DNA of 64,000 bases from Flectonema sp. DT1601. Its lineage: Eukaryota; Euglenozoa; Diplonemea; Diplonemida; Diplonemidae. This document shows, piece after piece, positions 9,242 through 20,392 of the stretch. Made by a program: the position numbers and the translations under genes. The notes below the pieces were generated by a model. The model was given only the letters and a program-made list of their open reading frames with translations. It was not told where the DNA came from and ran no database searches. The DNA lies in assembly GCA_964019425.1 (NCBI GenBank), contig OZ025866.1, forward strand, positions 186,001-250,000, written 5' to 3'. Every line of letters starts with the position of its first letter. The first letter of the stretch is position 1.

Positions 9242-9640
9242 GAATTTCGATAAAGTGGGAAGTAACGGACTGGGAGCTTTTGGCTCCTGCCCTATTCCCG
9301 ATGTAAACTTTCTTTTTATTTTTTTTTTTTTTTAACAGGCCCAAAGGGCGACAATGATGGTTGCTGACCAAGGAATAATATTCAAATGAATTTTCGTTTC
9401 AAAGAAACGAACAGAATTAAGAGAGAGGTAGAGAAAAAAAAAAAAAAAAAAAAAAAAAAGAAAGAATAGAAAAAAAATATGAAGAGGAAATAATCAAACA
9501 TGAAAAAAAAAAAAAAATAAAATAAAATATAAATAAAAAACGTTGTATGAAAAAGGAAAAAAAGAAAAAAAAAAAAAGACCAGAAAAGGAAAGAGAAAAT
9601 GAAAAGGTATAATATTATTGTGGGGATATGAGGATAGCAG
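9242..9640 (-). other. 3'-terminal tail of the main LINE with terminal hairpin
   Basis: In LINE sense (minus strand) this runs from the conserved GCATCTCCCTGC block to the 3' end ATCGAAATTC. About 50 bases from the end is the hairpin GGAGCCAAAAGCTCC, nested within a second pairing GGGAA/TTCCC. The same terminus ends every tail in the window (3564, 4993, 14596, 48245, 62568 and the six array inserts). By analogy with stringent LINEs, whose RT recognises a 3' stem-loop, I infer that this is the retrotransposition signal. This copy shares private variants (GGTAGAG, AATAGAAAAAA) with the tail at 62568. Confidence 0.75.
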
Positions 9641-9647
9641 GGAGATG

Positions 9648-9689
<42 letters not shown>

Positions 9690-10242
9690 TATTTAAAAAA
9701 AGGAAACAATCAGTTTAGCGTCTCGATCGGGACGGAAAATAGAAATTAATCGACATAGTCGATCGATAGAAAAAAAACAATGATAACATTGTTTATTCTT
9801 TTTTTTTTTTTTTTTTTTTTTAATCCTTTTAATTATTTTAAAGAAAAAACAATCAGTTTAGCGTCTTGACCAGGACGGAAAATAGAAAGTAATCGACATA
9901 GTCGATCGATAAAAAAAAACAATGATAACATTGTTTATTCCTTTTTTTTTTTTTTTTTTTTTTTTTTATTCTTTTTATTTATTTTTAAAGAAAAAACAAT
10001 CAGTTTAGCGTCCTGACCAGGACGGAAAATTGAAAGTGATCGACATAGTCGATCGATAAAAAAACAATGATAACATTGTTTATTCTTTTTTTTTTTTTTT
10101 TTTTAACCTTTTAATTATTTTTTAAAGAAAAAACAATCAGTTTAGCGTCTTGACCAGGACGGAAAATAGAAAGTGATCGACATAGTCGATCGATAAAAAA
10201 CAATGATAACATTGTTTATTCTTTTTTTTTTTTTTTTTTTTT
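9641..10242 (-). repeat. Minisatellite A, tail-proximal block of the main LINE
   Basis: About four units of type A1, each made of three adjacent inverted repeats: GTCYYGAYCRGGAC, ATCGACATAGTCGAT and AACAATGATAACATTGTT, separated by A- and T-tracts. The first unit from the tail has the variant GTCTCGATCGGGAC. The order of unit variants is the same as at 62990-63560 and 15000-15400, so these LINE copies descend from one source. Confidence 0.85.
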
Positions 10243-10246
10243 TTAA

Positions 10247-11976
10247 CCCTCTAATAAGAGGCAAAAAACCCTGTTTTTGAGAAAAATCGAAAAATTTGAC
10301 AAAGGAGAAAAGGGGTGTGGGGAAAAATACAAAAAAAATTACAGGGTGAAAGACACCCACCCCGCGCATTGAAAAAAAACTGAGGTCAGCCCGCAAGGGG
10401 GCCAAAATAACTTGAGAAAATGCAACAACAGCCTAAAAAAACACTGTTGCTTAGGACCCCTGGGTTCGCTTTGATTTTGGCAATGTTGTAGGAGTAGAGT
10501 GCTTCCGTTTCATGTTTTTCGGTGGGATATGATTGTGTGTAGCAAAGATATGGTTGTTGCAAACAGGGGCTGAATACTTGTCAATATTTTCGTGATATTG
10601 TTCGAAGCAGGGATCCATGCATAAGAAAACCTCGCTTTTTGAACAAGAAATCGATGACCTTACTTTTTTTGAGAACAAATCCGTGAACTGCAGTCCCCAA
10701 AAATACCGAATTTTCGTAGGTAGTGACATTTTGTGTGAGTTTGGTGTGTTCCGTGATCAATAAGTTGAGAACATAGCCTCTTTTTGAACTGAGCATATGT
10801 CCCGACGTCTTTTTCAGACTTCTTTTGGAGGGTGAAAACATTGAAGATAGAAATCTCTAACAAGTAGTGAAAGACTTTCAGGGTCCAGCGTTTTGTCATC
10901 AGAGTTCTTCTTGCCTTCCCCCTGATACCGTCTACGAGGTCAACACCACCCATCAGTTTGTTGTACTGATGGATCTGTACCGGTAAGTCGATGGTCACTT
11001 TTTGATAGATTTCCTTATTTTAGTCCATCACGTGGCTGTCTCATAATTCTCCTCGAGAGGCAATGTGCTGAAGACATGTACTTCTTTTGGATTGTCCCTG
11101 AATTTATGTGATGCACATTGTGCTAGGACTGAAAGTACGAGGCAGAGAACTTCTCCACCCGTCCCTGCGCCTCCGCCTTATTAATCTCGGACCATTTGGG
11201 AACTATTGTTTCCCAAAAGCTGCGGATTTTGTAGAGCTTGTCAGTAGGTACGGGGTTGGTGACAGTGTAAAACTTTAGATTGGTTCGAATTTAGAGGAAC
11301 CGATCTCAGGAATCGAAGTGGGGTGTGTACGCCGGGTCTGATGTACCGTTCCTGTAATCTTAGGGTAATCTGAGATATTTGGCTTATCACAGAGACCCAC
11401 GAGGATATTGAGTCCTAAAGAGAGTTTGAGTTCAGCTACGTTAAGATTGAGTGCCTAGTTGTTGCTGCAGTGCGAAATCATCTCATCACCTTTGGGGTGA
11501 ACACAAGTTCAAATTTCTGCAGTGCCTTCATCAATTTCAGGTCTGACATGTCCTGCAAGGACCGCCGAAACGTGTGTCGTCTTACCTTGGTGATTTTCTT
11601 GCTCCATTTCAGAGGGGAAATGCTTGGCTCTATTGTACTCTTTTCATCGCTCGAAGAAGACTCAGGAGCACCCGAATCTGGGATAGGTGACCCTACTGAA
11701 TCATTTTCGATGGAAATAGCTTTAGGGATTTTAATTTTTGGCTGAAAACATGGGATAGTCATGGGCAACCTGGCTAAGACTGTTCCCAGTGCAGAAAAAA
11801 AAAAATGAACTTTTTCTCAGAAAAAGCTGGTGATTTTTGCAGCACGATCCCACATAAAATTTGTCGTTTTTTGGCAGCTCTGGCTCCACCCTTGTACTCA
11901 CAAGGTACATTTTTCCCCTTTGTCAAAAAAAAAAAAACGCGAAAGGCCACTATAGTGGCCTTCAGGGCTTAAAGGG
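10247..11976 (-). mobile_element. piggyBac-family DNA transposon, degenerate
   Basis: The element is bounded by TTAA at 10243-10246 and 11977-11980, with CCCT at the left end and AGGG at the right, the hallmark of piggyBac insertion. Neighbouring minisatellite A units show the intact target (T-tract, TTAATCCTTTT), so the empty site is known. Subterminal sequence at the right includes the short palindrome GGCCACTATAGTGGCC (11945-11960). Transposase remnants lie on the minus strand. At 1,730 bp it is shorter than autonomous piggyBac elements of about 2.3 kb or more. Confidence 0.9.
10660..11768 (-). pseudogene. piggyBac transposase remnant (DDE_Tnp_1_7)
   Basis: Three recognisable pieces appear in minus-strand order. 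At 11768-11478 is an N-terminal Ser/Asp/Glu-rich segment followed by LMKALQKFELVFTPKVMR, matching the start of the family domain. Near 11260-11190 LYKIRSFWETIVPKW is typical of the middle region. At 10998-10660 the C-terminal block YNKLMGGVDLVDGIRG plus KRWTLKVFHYLLEISIFN is diagnostic for piggyBac transposases. The pieces are in different frames with stops between them, and the three catalytic Asp contexts cannot be identified apart from the GVD block, so the gene is dead. The sequence after the C-terminal block has no clear cysteine finger. Confidence 0.88.
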
Positions 11977-11980
11977 TTAA

Positions 11981-12750
11981 TCCTTTTTATTATTTTAAAG
12001 AAAAAACAATCAGTTTAGCGTCTTGACCAGGACGGAAAATAGAAAGTGATCGACATAGTCGATCGATAAAAAAAACAATGATAACATTGTTTATTCTTTT
12101 TTTTTTTTTTTTTTTAAATTCTTTTTATTTATTTTTAAAGAAAAAAAACGGAAAATAAAAATTAGTCGACAAAGTCGAACGATAAAAAAAAAACAATGAT
12201 AACATTGTTTATTCTTTTTTTTTTTTTTTTTTTAACCTTTTAATTATTTTTTAAAGAAAAAACAATCAGTTTAGCGTCTTGACCAGGACGGAAAATAGAA
12301 AGTGATCGACATAGTCGATCGATAAAAAACAATGATAACATTGTTTATTCTTTTTTTTTTTTTTTTTTTTTTTAATCCTTTTTATTATTTTAAAGAAAAA
12401 ACAATCAGTTTAGCGTCTTGACCAGGACGGAAAATAGAAAGTGATCGACATAGTCGATCGATAAAAAAAACAATGATAACATTGTTTATTCTTTTTTTTT
12501 TTTTTTTTTTAAATTCTTTTTATTTATTTTTAAAGAAAAAAAACGGAAAATAAAAATTAGTCGACAAAGTCGAACGATAAAAAAAAAACAATGATAACAT
12601 TGTTTATTCTTTTTTTTTTTTGTTTTTTTTTATATTCTTTTTTATTAATTTTGAAAAAAAAAACAATCAGTTTAGCGTCTTGACCAGGACGGAAAATAGA
12701 AAGTGATCGACATAGTCGATCGATAAAAAAACAATGATAACATTGTTTAT

Positions 12751-12786
<36 letters not shown>

Positions 12787-14595
12787 CTTTTTATTATTTT
12801 TAAAGAAAAAACAATCAGTTTAGCGTCTTGACCAGGACGAAAAATAGAAAGTGATCGACATAGTCGATCGATAAAAAAACAATGATAACATTGTTTATTC
12901 TTTTTTTTTTTTTTTTTTTTTTTAAATCCTTCTTATTATTTTTTAAAGAAAAAACAATCAGTTTAGCGTCTTGACCAGGACGGAAAATAGAAAGTAATCG
13001 ACATAGTCGATCGATAAAATAAAAACAATGATAACATTGTTTATTCCTTTTTTTTTTTTTTTTTTTATTCTTTTTATTTATTTTTAAAGAAAAAACAATC
13101 AGTTTAGCGTCCTGACCAGGACGGGAAATAGAAAGTGATCGACATAGTCGATCGATAAAAAAACAATGATAACATTGTTCATTCTTTTTTTTTTTTTTTT
13201 TTTTTTTTTATTCTTTTTATTTATTTTTTAAAGAAAAAACAATCAGTTTAGCGTCTTGACCAGGACGGAAAATAGAAAGTAATCGACATAGTCGATCGAT
13301 AAAATAAAAACAATGATAACATTGTTTATTCCTTTTTTTTTTTTTTTTTTTATTCTTTTTATTTATTTTTAAAGAAAAAACAATCAGTTTAGCGTCCTGA
13401 CCAGGACGGGAAATAGAAAGTGATCGACATAGTCGATCGATAAAAAAACAATGATAACATTGTTCATTCTTTTTTTTTTTTTTTTTTTTTTTTTATTCTT
13501 TTTATTTATTTTTTAAAGAAAAAACAATCAGTTTAGCGTCTTGACCAGGACGGAAAATAGAAATTAGTCGACAAAGTCGATCGATAAAAAAACAATGATA
13601 ACATTGTTTATTCTTTTTTTTATTTTTTTTTTTTATTTATTTTTTAAGAAAAAAAAACGGAAAATAGAAATTAGTCGACAAAGTCGAACGATAAAAAAAC
13701 AATGATAACATTGTTTATTCTTTTTTTTATTTTTTTTTTTTTTATATTCTTTTTTATTAATTTTGAAAAAAAAATCAATCAGTTTAGCGTCTTGACCAGG
13801 ACGGAAAATAGAAAGTGATCGACATAGTCGATCGATAAAAAAAAAAAACAATGATAACATTGTTTAATCTTTTTTTTTTTTTTTTTTTTTTAAATTCTTT
13901 TTATTTATTTTTTAAGAAAAAAAAAACGGAAAATAGAAATTAGTCGACAAAGTCGAACGATAAAAAAACAATGATAACATTGTTTATTCTTTTTTTTTAT
14001 TTTAAATTCTTTTTATTTATTTTTTAAAGAAAAAAAAACGGAAAATAGAAATTAGTCAACAAAGTCGAACGATAAAAAAAAACAATGATAACATTGTTTA
14101 TTCTTTTTTTTTATTTTAAATTCTTTTTATTTATTTTTTAAAGAAAAAAAAACGGAAAATAGAAATTAGTCGACAAAGTCGAACGATAAAAAAAAACAAT
14201 GATAACATTGTTTATTCTTTTTTTTGTATTTTTTTATATTCTTTTTTATTAATTTTGAAAAAAAAAACAATCAGTTTAGCGTCTTGACCAGGACGGAAAA
14301 TAGAAAGTAATCGACATAGTCAATCGATAAAAAACAATGATAACATTGTTTATTCTTTTTTTTTATTTTAAATTCTTTTTATTTATTTTTTAAAGAAAAA
14401 AAAACGGAAAATAGAAATTAGTCGACAAAGTCGAACGATAAAAAAAAACAATGATAACATTGTTTATTCTTTTTTTTGTATTTTTTTATATTCTTTTTTA
14501 TTAATTTTGAAAAAAAAAACAATCAGTTTAGCGTCTTGACCAGGACGGAAAATAGAAAGTGATCGACATAGTCGATCGATAAAAAACAATGATAA
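11981..14595 (-). repeat. Minisatellite A, second block of the main LINE
   Basis: Some twenty units of two types. A1 has all three inverted repeats; A2 lacks the first (GTC...GAC) and has GTCGACAAAGTCGAAC as the second. Higher-order copying is visible: the pair of A1 units at 12950-13195 recurs at 13250-13480 with the same variants (ATAAAATAAAAAC spacer, then GGACGGGAAAT). It is cut at 14595/14596 by the insertion of the second LINE copy within the AACAATGATAACATTGTT palindrome. Confidence 0.85.
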
Positions 14596-14985
14596 GAATT
14601 TCGATGAAGTGGGAAGTAACGGACTGGGAGTTTTTGGCTCCTGCCCTATTCCCGATGTAAACTTTCTTTTTATTTTTTTTTTTTTTTTAACAGGCCCAAA
14701 GGGCGACAATGATGGTTGCTGACCAAGGAATAATATTCAAATGAATTTTCGTTTCAAAGAAACGAACAGAATTGAGAGAGAGGCAGAGAAAAAAAAAAAA
14801 AAAAATATGAAGAGGAAATAATCAAACATGAAAAAAAGAAAAAAAACAAAATATAAATAAAAAACGTTGTATGAAAAAGGAAAAAAAGAAAAAAAAAGAC
14901 CAGAAAAGGAAAGAGAAAATGAAAAGGTATAATATTATTGTGGGGATATGAGGATAGCAGGGAGATGCTCTTTTTTTTTTTTTTT
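14596..14985 (-). other. 3'-terminal tail of the nested LINE copy
   Basis: Same conserved tail as at 9242-9640. Here the terminal hairpin has one change (GGAGTTTTTGGCTCC on the plus strand) that turns one base pair into a G-T wobble without destroying the stem. Confidence 0.75.
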
Positions 14986-15540
14986 TTTTTTTTTTTATTT
15001 ATTATTTAAAAAAAGGAAACAATCAGTTTAGCGTCTCGATCAGGACGGAAAATAGAAATTAATCGACATAGTCGATCGATAGAAAAAAAACCAATGATAA
15101 CATTGTTTATTCTTTTTTTTTTTTTTTTTTTTTTTTTAAATCCTTTTAATTATTTTAAAGAAAAAACAATCAGTTTAGCGTCTTGACCAGGACGGAAAAT
15201 AGAAAGTAATCGACATAGTCGATCGATAAAAAAAAAACAATGATAACATTGTTTATTCCTTTTTTTTTTTTTTTTTTTTTTTATTCTTTTCATTTATTTT
15301 TAAAGAAAAAACAATCAGTTTAGCGTCCTGACCAGGACGGAAAATTGAAAGTGATCGACATAGTCGATCGATAAAAAAACAATGATAACATTGATTAATC
15401 ATTTTTTTTTTTTTTTTTTTTTTTTTAACCTTTTAATTATTTTTTAAAGAAAAAACAATCAGTTTAGCGTCTTGACCAGGACGGAAAATAGAAAGTGATC
15501 GACATAGTCGATCGATAAAAAACAATGATAACATTGTTTA

Positions 15541-15572
<32 letters not shown>

Positions 15573-16224
15573 TCCTTTTTATTATTTTAAAGAAAAAACA
15601 ATCAGTTTAGCGTCTTGACCAGGACGGAAAATAGAAAGTGATCGACATAGTCGATCGATAAAAAAACAATGATAACATTGTTTATTCTTTTTTTTTTTTT
15701 TTTTTTAAATTCTTTTTATTTATTTTTAAAGAAAAAAACGGAAAATAAAAATTAGTCGACAAAGTCGAACCGATAAAAAAAAAACAATGATAACATTGTT
15801 TATTCTTTTTGTTTTTGTTTTTTTTTTATATTCTTTTTTATTAATTTTGAAAAAAAAACAATCAGTTTAGCGTCTTGACCAGGACGGAAAATAGAAAGTA
15901 ATCGACATAGTCGATCGATGAAAAAAAAACAATGATAACATTGTTTATTCTTTTTTTTTTTTTTTTTTTTTTTTAAATTCTTTTTATTTATTTTTTAAAA
16001 AGAAAAAAAAACGGAAAATAGAAATTAGTCAACAAAGTCGAACAATAAAAAAAAAAAAAAAACAATAATAACATTGTTTATTCTTTTTTTTTTATTTTTT
16101 TTTTATATTCTTTTTTATTAATTTTGAAAAAAAAACAATCAGTTTAGCGTCTTGACCAGGACGGAAAATAGAAAGTGATCGACATAGTCGATCGATAAAA
16201 AAAACAATGATAACATTGTTTATT

Positions 16225-16258
<34 letters not shown>

Positions 16259-16368
16259 CTTTTTATTATTTTTAAAGAAAAAACAATCAGTTTAGCGTCT
16301 TGACCAGGACGAAAAATAGAAAGTGATCGACATAGTCGATCGATAAAAAACAATGATAACATTGTTTA

Positions 16369-16403
<35 letters not shown>

Positions 16404-18640
16404 CTTCTTATTATTTTTTAAAGAAAAAACAATCAGTTTAGCGTCTTGACCAGGACGGAAAATAGAAAGTAATCGACATAGTCGATCGATAAAATAAAAA
16501 CAATGATAACATTGTTTATTCCTTTTTTTTTTTTTTTTTTTATTCTTTTTATTTATTTTTAAAGAAAAAACAATCAGTTTAGCGTCCTGACCAGGACGAA
16601 AAATAGAAAGTGATCGACATAGTCGATCGATAAAAAAACAATGATAACATTGTTTATTCTTTTTTTTTTGTTTTTTTTTTTTTTTTATTCTTTTTATTTA
16701 TTTTTAAAAAAAAAACAATCAGTTTAGCGTCCTGACCAGGACGAAAAATAGAAAGTGATCGACATAGTCGATCGATAAAAAAACAATGATAACATTGTTT
16801 ATTCTTTTTTTTTTGTTTTTTTTTTTTTTTTATTCTTTTTATTTATTTTTTAAAGAAAAAACAATCAGTTTAGCGTCTTGACCAGGACGGAAAATAGAAA
16901 GTAATCGACATAGTCGATCGATAAAATAAAAACAATGATAACATTGTTTAAACTTTTTTTTTTTTTTTTTTTTATTCTTTTTATTTATTTAGAAAAAACA
17001 ATCAGTTTAGCGTCTTGACCAGGACGGAAAATAGAAATTAGTCGACAAAGTCGATCGATAAAAAAAAACAATGATAACATTGTTTATTCTTTTTTTTTTT
17101 TTTTTTTTTTTAAATTCTTTTTATTTATTTTTTTAAGAAAAAAAACGGAAAATAGAAATTAGTCGACAGAGTCGAACGATAAAAAAACAATGATAACATT
17201 GTTTATTCTTTTTTTTATTTTTTTTTTTTATTTTTTATATTCTTTTTTATTAATTTTGAAAAAAAAAAACAATCAGTTTAGCGTCTTGACCAGGACGGAA
17301 AATAGAAAGTAATCGACATAGTCGATCGATAAAAAAACAATGATAACATTGTTTATTCTTTTTTTTTCTTTTTTTTTTTTTTTTTTTTTTAAATCCTTCT
17401 TATTATTTTTTAGAGAAAAAACAATCAGTTTAGCGTCTTGACCAGGACGGAAAATAGAAAGTAATCGACATAGTCGATCGATAAAATAAGAACAATGATA
17501 ACATTGTTTATTCCTTTTTTTTTTTTTTTTTTATTCTTTTTATTTATTTTTAAAGAAAAAACAATCAGTTTAGCGTCCTGACCAGGACGAAAAATAGAAA
17601 GTGATCGACATAGTCGATCGATAAAAAAACAATGATAACATTGTTTATTCTTTTTTTTTTGTTTTTTTTTTTTTTATTCTTTTTATTTATTTTTTAAAGA
17701 AAAAACAATCAGTTTAGCGTCTTGACCAGGACGGAAAATAGAAATTAGTCGACAAAGTCGATCGATAAAAAAAACAATGATAACATTGTTTATTCTTTTT
17801 TTTTTTTTTTTTTTTTTTTTATTCTTTTTATTTATTTTTTAAAGAAAAAACAATCAGTTTAGCGTCCTGACCAGGACGGAAAATAGAAAGTAATCGACAT
17901 AGTCGATCGATAAAATAAAAACAATGATAACATTGTTTAATCTTTTTTTTTTTTTTTTTTTTTTTATTCTTTTTATTTATTTAGAAAAAACAATCAGTTT
18001 AGCGTCTTGACCAGGACGGAAAATAGAAATTAGTCGACAAAGTCGATCGATAAAAAAAACAATGATAACATTGTTTATTCTTTTTTTTTTTTTTTTTTTT
18101 TAAATTCTTTTTATTTATTTTTTAAGAAAAAAAACGGAAAATAGAAATTAGTCGACAGAGTCGAACGATAAAAAAACAATGATAACATTGTTTATTCTTT
18201 TTTTTATTTTTTTTTTTTATTTTTTATATTCTTTTTTATTAATTTTGAAAAAAAAAACAATCAGTTTAGCGTCTTGACCAGGACGGAAAATAGAAAGTAA
18301 TCGACATAGTCGATCGATAAAAAAACAATGATAACATTGTTTATTCTTTTTTTTTTTTTTTTTTTTTTTAAATTCTTTTTATTTATTTTTTAAGAAAAAA
18401 AAACGGAAAATAGAAATTAGTCGACAAAGTCGAACGATAAAAAAACAATGATAACATTGTTTATTCTTTTTTTTATTTTTTTTTTTTTATATTCTTTTTT
18501 ATTAATTTTGAAAAAAAAAAAAACAATCAGTTTAGCGTCTTGACCAGGACGGAAAATAGAAAGTAATCGACATAGTCGATCGATAAAAATACAATGATAA
18601 CATTGTTTAATCTTTTATAATTTTTTATTTTTTTTTTTGT
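14986..18640 (-). repeat. Minisatellite A block of the nested LINE copy
   Basis: Around 30 units alternating between A1 (with GTCYTGACCAGGAC) and A2 (without it), with duplicated multi-unit blocks: 16560-16810 holds a direct repeat of one unit, and the run near 17520-18100 repeats variants found at 16500-17100. Unit length varies mainly by homopolymer length. The end towards the GGTATCTC region is a diverged unit followed by ACAAGCGGAATTGATC. Confidence 0.85.
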
Positions 18641-19229
18641 TTTAAAAAAAAAAAAAACAAGCGGAATTGATCATAATGGGTGGTAGGGGTTGTTTTAACT
18701 TCGTTTGAAAATTCTTCTTTTTTGATTTCTTTTTTTTTTTCTTTTTACAGGAGTTAAGATCACTTTCAGGAGACAACACATTAACAAGAGCAGCAAGCAG
18801 AGTTGACACTATCAATTCAAATTTGAAATACCGGGAATTAATTTACAGGGAGGTATCTCAAGTGACTTGGTATCTCTAGCGTGTCGGTATCTCTGGAGTG
18901 CTGGTATCTCGTATGTGCGTTGGTATCTCATGAGTGATGGTATCTCTTGTGCATTAGAGAAACGAAAAAGAATGTCATGACCATGACGGAAGAATTGAGG
19001 AATTGAGTTAACATGTTCAATTTAACTTATTTAAACTTTTTTTTTTTTTTTAACAGACCGTAACTATTTGAAAATAAAATGTAGATGGGAAACAGTGAAA
19101 AGTAAAATGGATGATAAAATTAAATGAGAAATATGACATAACAGACCAGATAGAGAGTATTAAAAGGAAATTGAAAAGGAAAAGAGAAACTAGGTTAACA
19201 CTTATTTAAAATTAAGACCGGTTAGTCAG
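18641..19229 (-). other. LINE 3'UTR spacer with GGTATCTC repeats
   Basis: No gene is seen. 18852-18955 holds six tandem units of 17-19 bp starting GGTATCTC and usually containing GTG in the second half. The same segment, with six units each, recurs at 23807-23906 and 52990-53091. A pyrimidine tract ending in TTTTTACAG followed by GAGTTAAG (about 18728-18758, plus strand) looks like a 3' splice site on the antisense strand. A GTAGATGGGAAACA phrase near 19081 also occurs in the 1.36 kb satellite unit (about 1291). Confidence 0.7.
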
Positions 19230-19905
19230 TTTAAGGTCTTGACTAGGACCAACAAAAAAGAAAGAAAAAAAAATTAACGATCAAGCTGAGCTGATCTTGT
19301 TTTTATTACAAATAGGGGAGCGGGAGGGATGGAAGGAATAGAGGAAAAAAAAAGAAAAGGTTGATCAATTGGATCTGATCGTCGAGAAGAAGAAATTATT
19401 TTAAAGGTTGATCGGTATAGCCGATCGTTGAGAAAAATAAACAGATATAAATACAATCAGTTTAAATTAAAAAAAGAAAAAAGATTAACGATCAAGCTGA
19501 GCTGATCTTGTTTTTATTACAAATAGGGGAGCGGGAGGGATGGAAGGAATAGAGGAAAAAAAAAGAAAAGGTTGATCAATTGGATCTGATCGTCGAGAAG
19601 AAGAAATTATTTTAAAGGTTGATCGGTATAGCCGATCGTCGAGAAAAATAAACAGATATAAATACAATCAGTTTAAATTAAAAAAAGAAAAAAAAGATTA
19701 ACGATCAAGCTGAGCTGATCTTGTTTTTATTTAAAATTAGGGGAGCGGGAGGGATGGAAGGAATAAAGGAAAAAAAAAAAAAAAAAGGTCGATCAATTGG
19801 ATCTGATCGTCGAGAAGAAGAAAACAGTTATTTATAAAAAAAAAATGGTCGGTATAGCCGATCGTTGAGAAAAGAACAGATATAAATACAATCGGTTTTG
19901 GTGAT
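19230..19905 (-). repeat. Minisatellite B, three units (nested LINE copy)
   Basis: Units repeat every 211 bp (for example TTAACGATCAAGCTGAG at about 19274, 19485 and 19698). Each contains inverted repeats: GATCAAGCTGAGCTGATC, a GATCAATTGGATCTGATC stretch and GATCGGTATAGCCGATC, with purine-rich spacers. The other LINE copies have two units here (24185/24425 and 53370/53600), so unit number varies between copies. The ~60-codon frames across it are periodic readings of the repeat. Confidence 0.85.
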
Positions 19906-20392
19906 CGACGAGTGGAGCGATCACTTGACAAGAAGGAAAAAGAAAGGACCGATTAATTGGGGCTTTGATTGTATTCCCAAGGCATGTTTTTTTTTTTTTT
20001 TTTTTTTTATTATTCATTTTCATTATTATTTTTTTTTTTTTTTTAAATTAATAATCACATTTTGTTCAAAAATATTTCATATTAGAGTAAAAGAAAAAGA
20101 AAAAAAGAAATAAGAGAAAAAAAAAAAAAAAAAAAACCATTGCTGGCCCCCTCACCACTCATAGAGGATGAGGAGGCCAGTAAGGCGTCACTCAAATCTA
20201 TGCCAAGCCTTGGGAACTTGGATTGGGGTTTAGACCATTTATAATTAACAATTAACAATTAACCTGATTAACGTTATGATCTGACGGACATAAACATATC
20301 GATAAAATAGTACAAACAAAAACGAACAATAAATAATAAATAAGCTAAAAAACTAAATAAACAAAGTGATGTGAAAGTAAGGAAAAAGAGAA
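19906..20392 (-). other. LINE 3'UTR, coding-proximal part, with hairpin
   Basis: Sequence directly after the coding region (LINE sense), conserved at 24626-25107 and 53801-54273. Its most conserved feature is a hairpin at 20143-20180: CTGGCC pairs with GGCCAG and CTCA with TGAG, separated by a small internal loop. AATTAAC is repeated three times near 20242-20270. No coding potential is visible apart from an antisense shadow frame of the coding region. Confidence 0.7.

Noticed and set aside
11981-18640. Regularly spaced short palindromes resembling a CRISPR array
   Set aside because: The spacers are A/T tracts, not unique sequences; there are no cas genes, the setting is eukaryotic, and the arrays lie inside LINE 3'UTRs.
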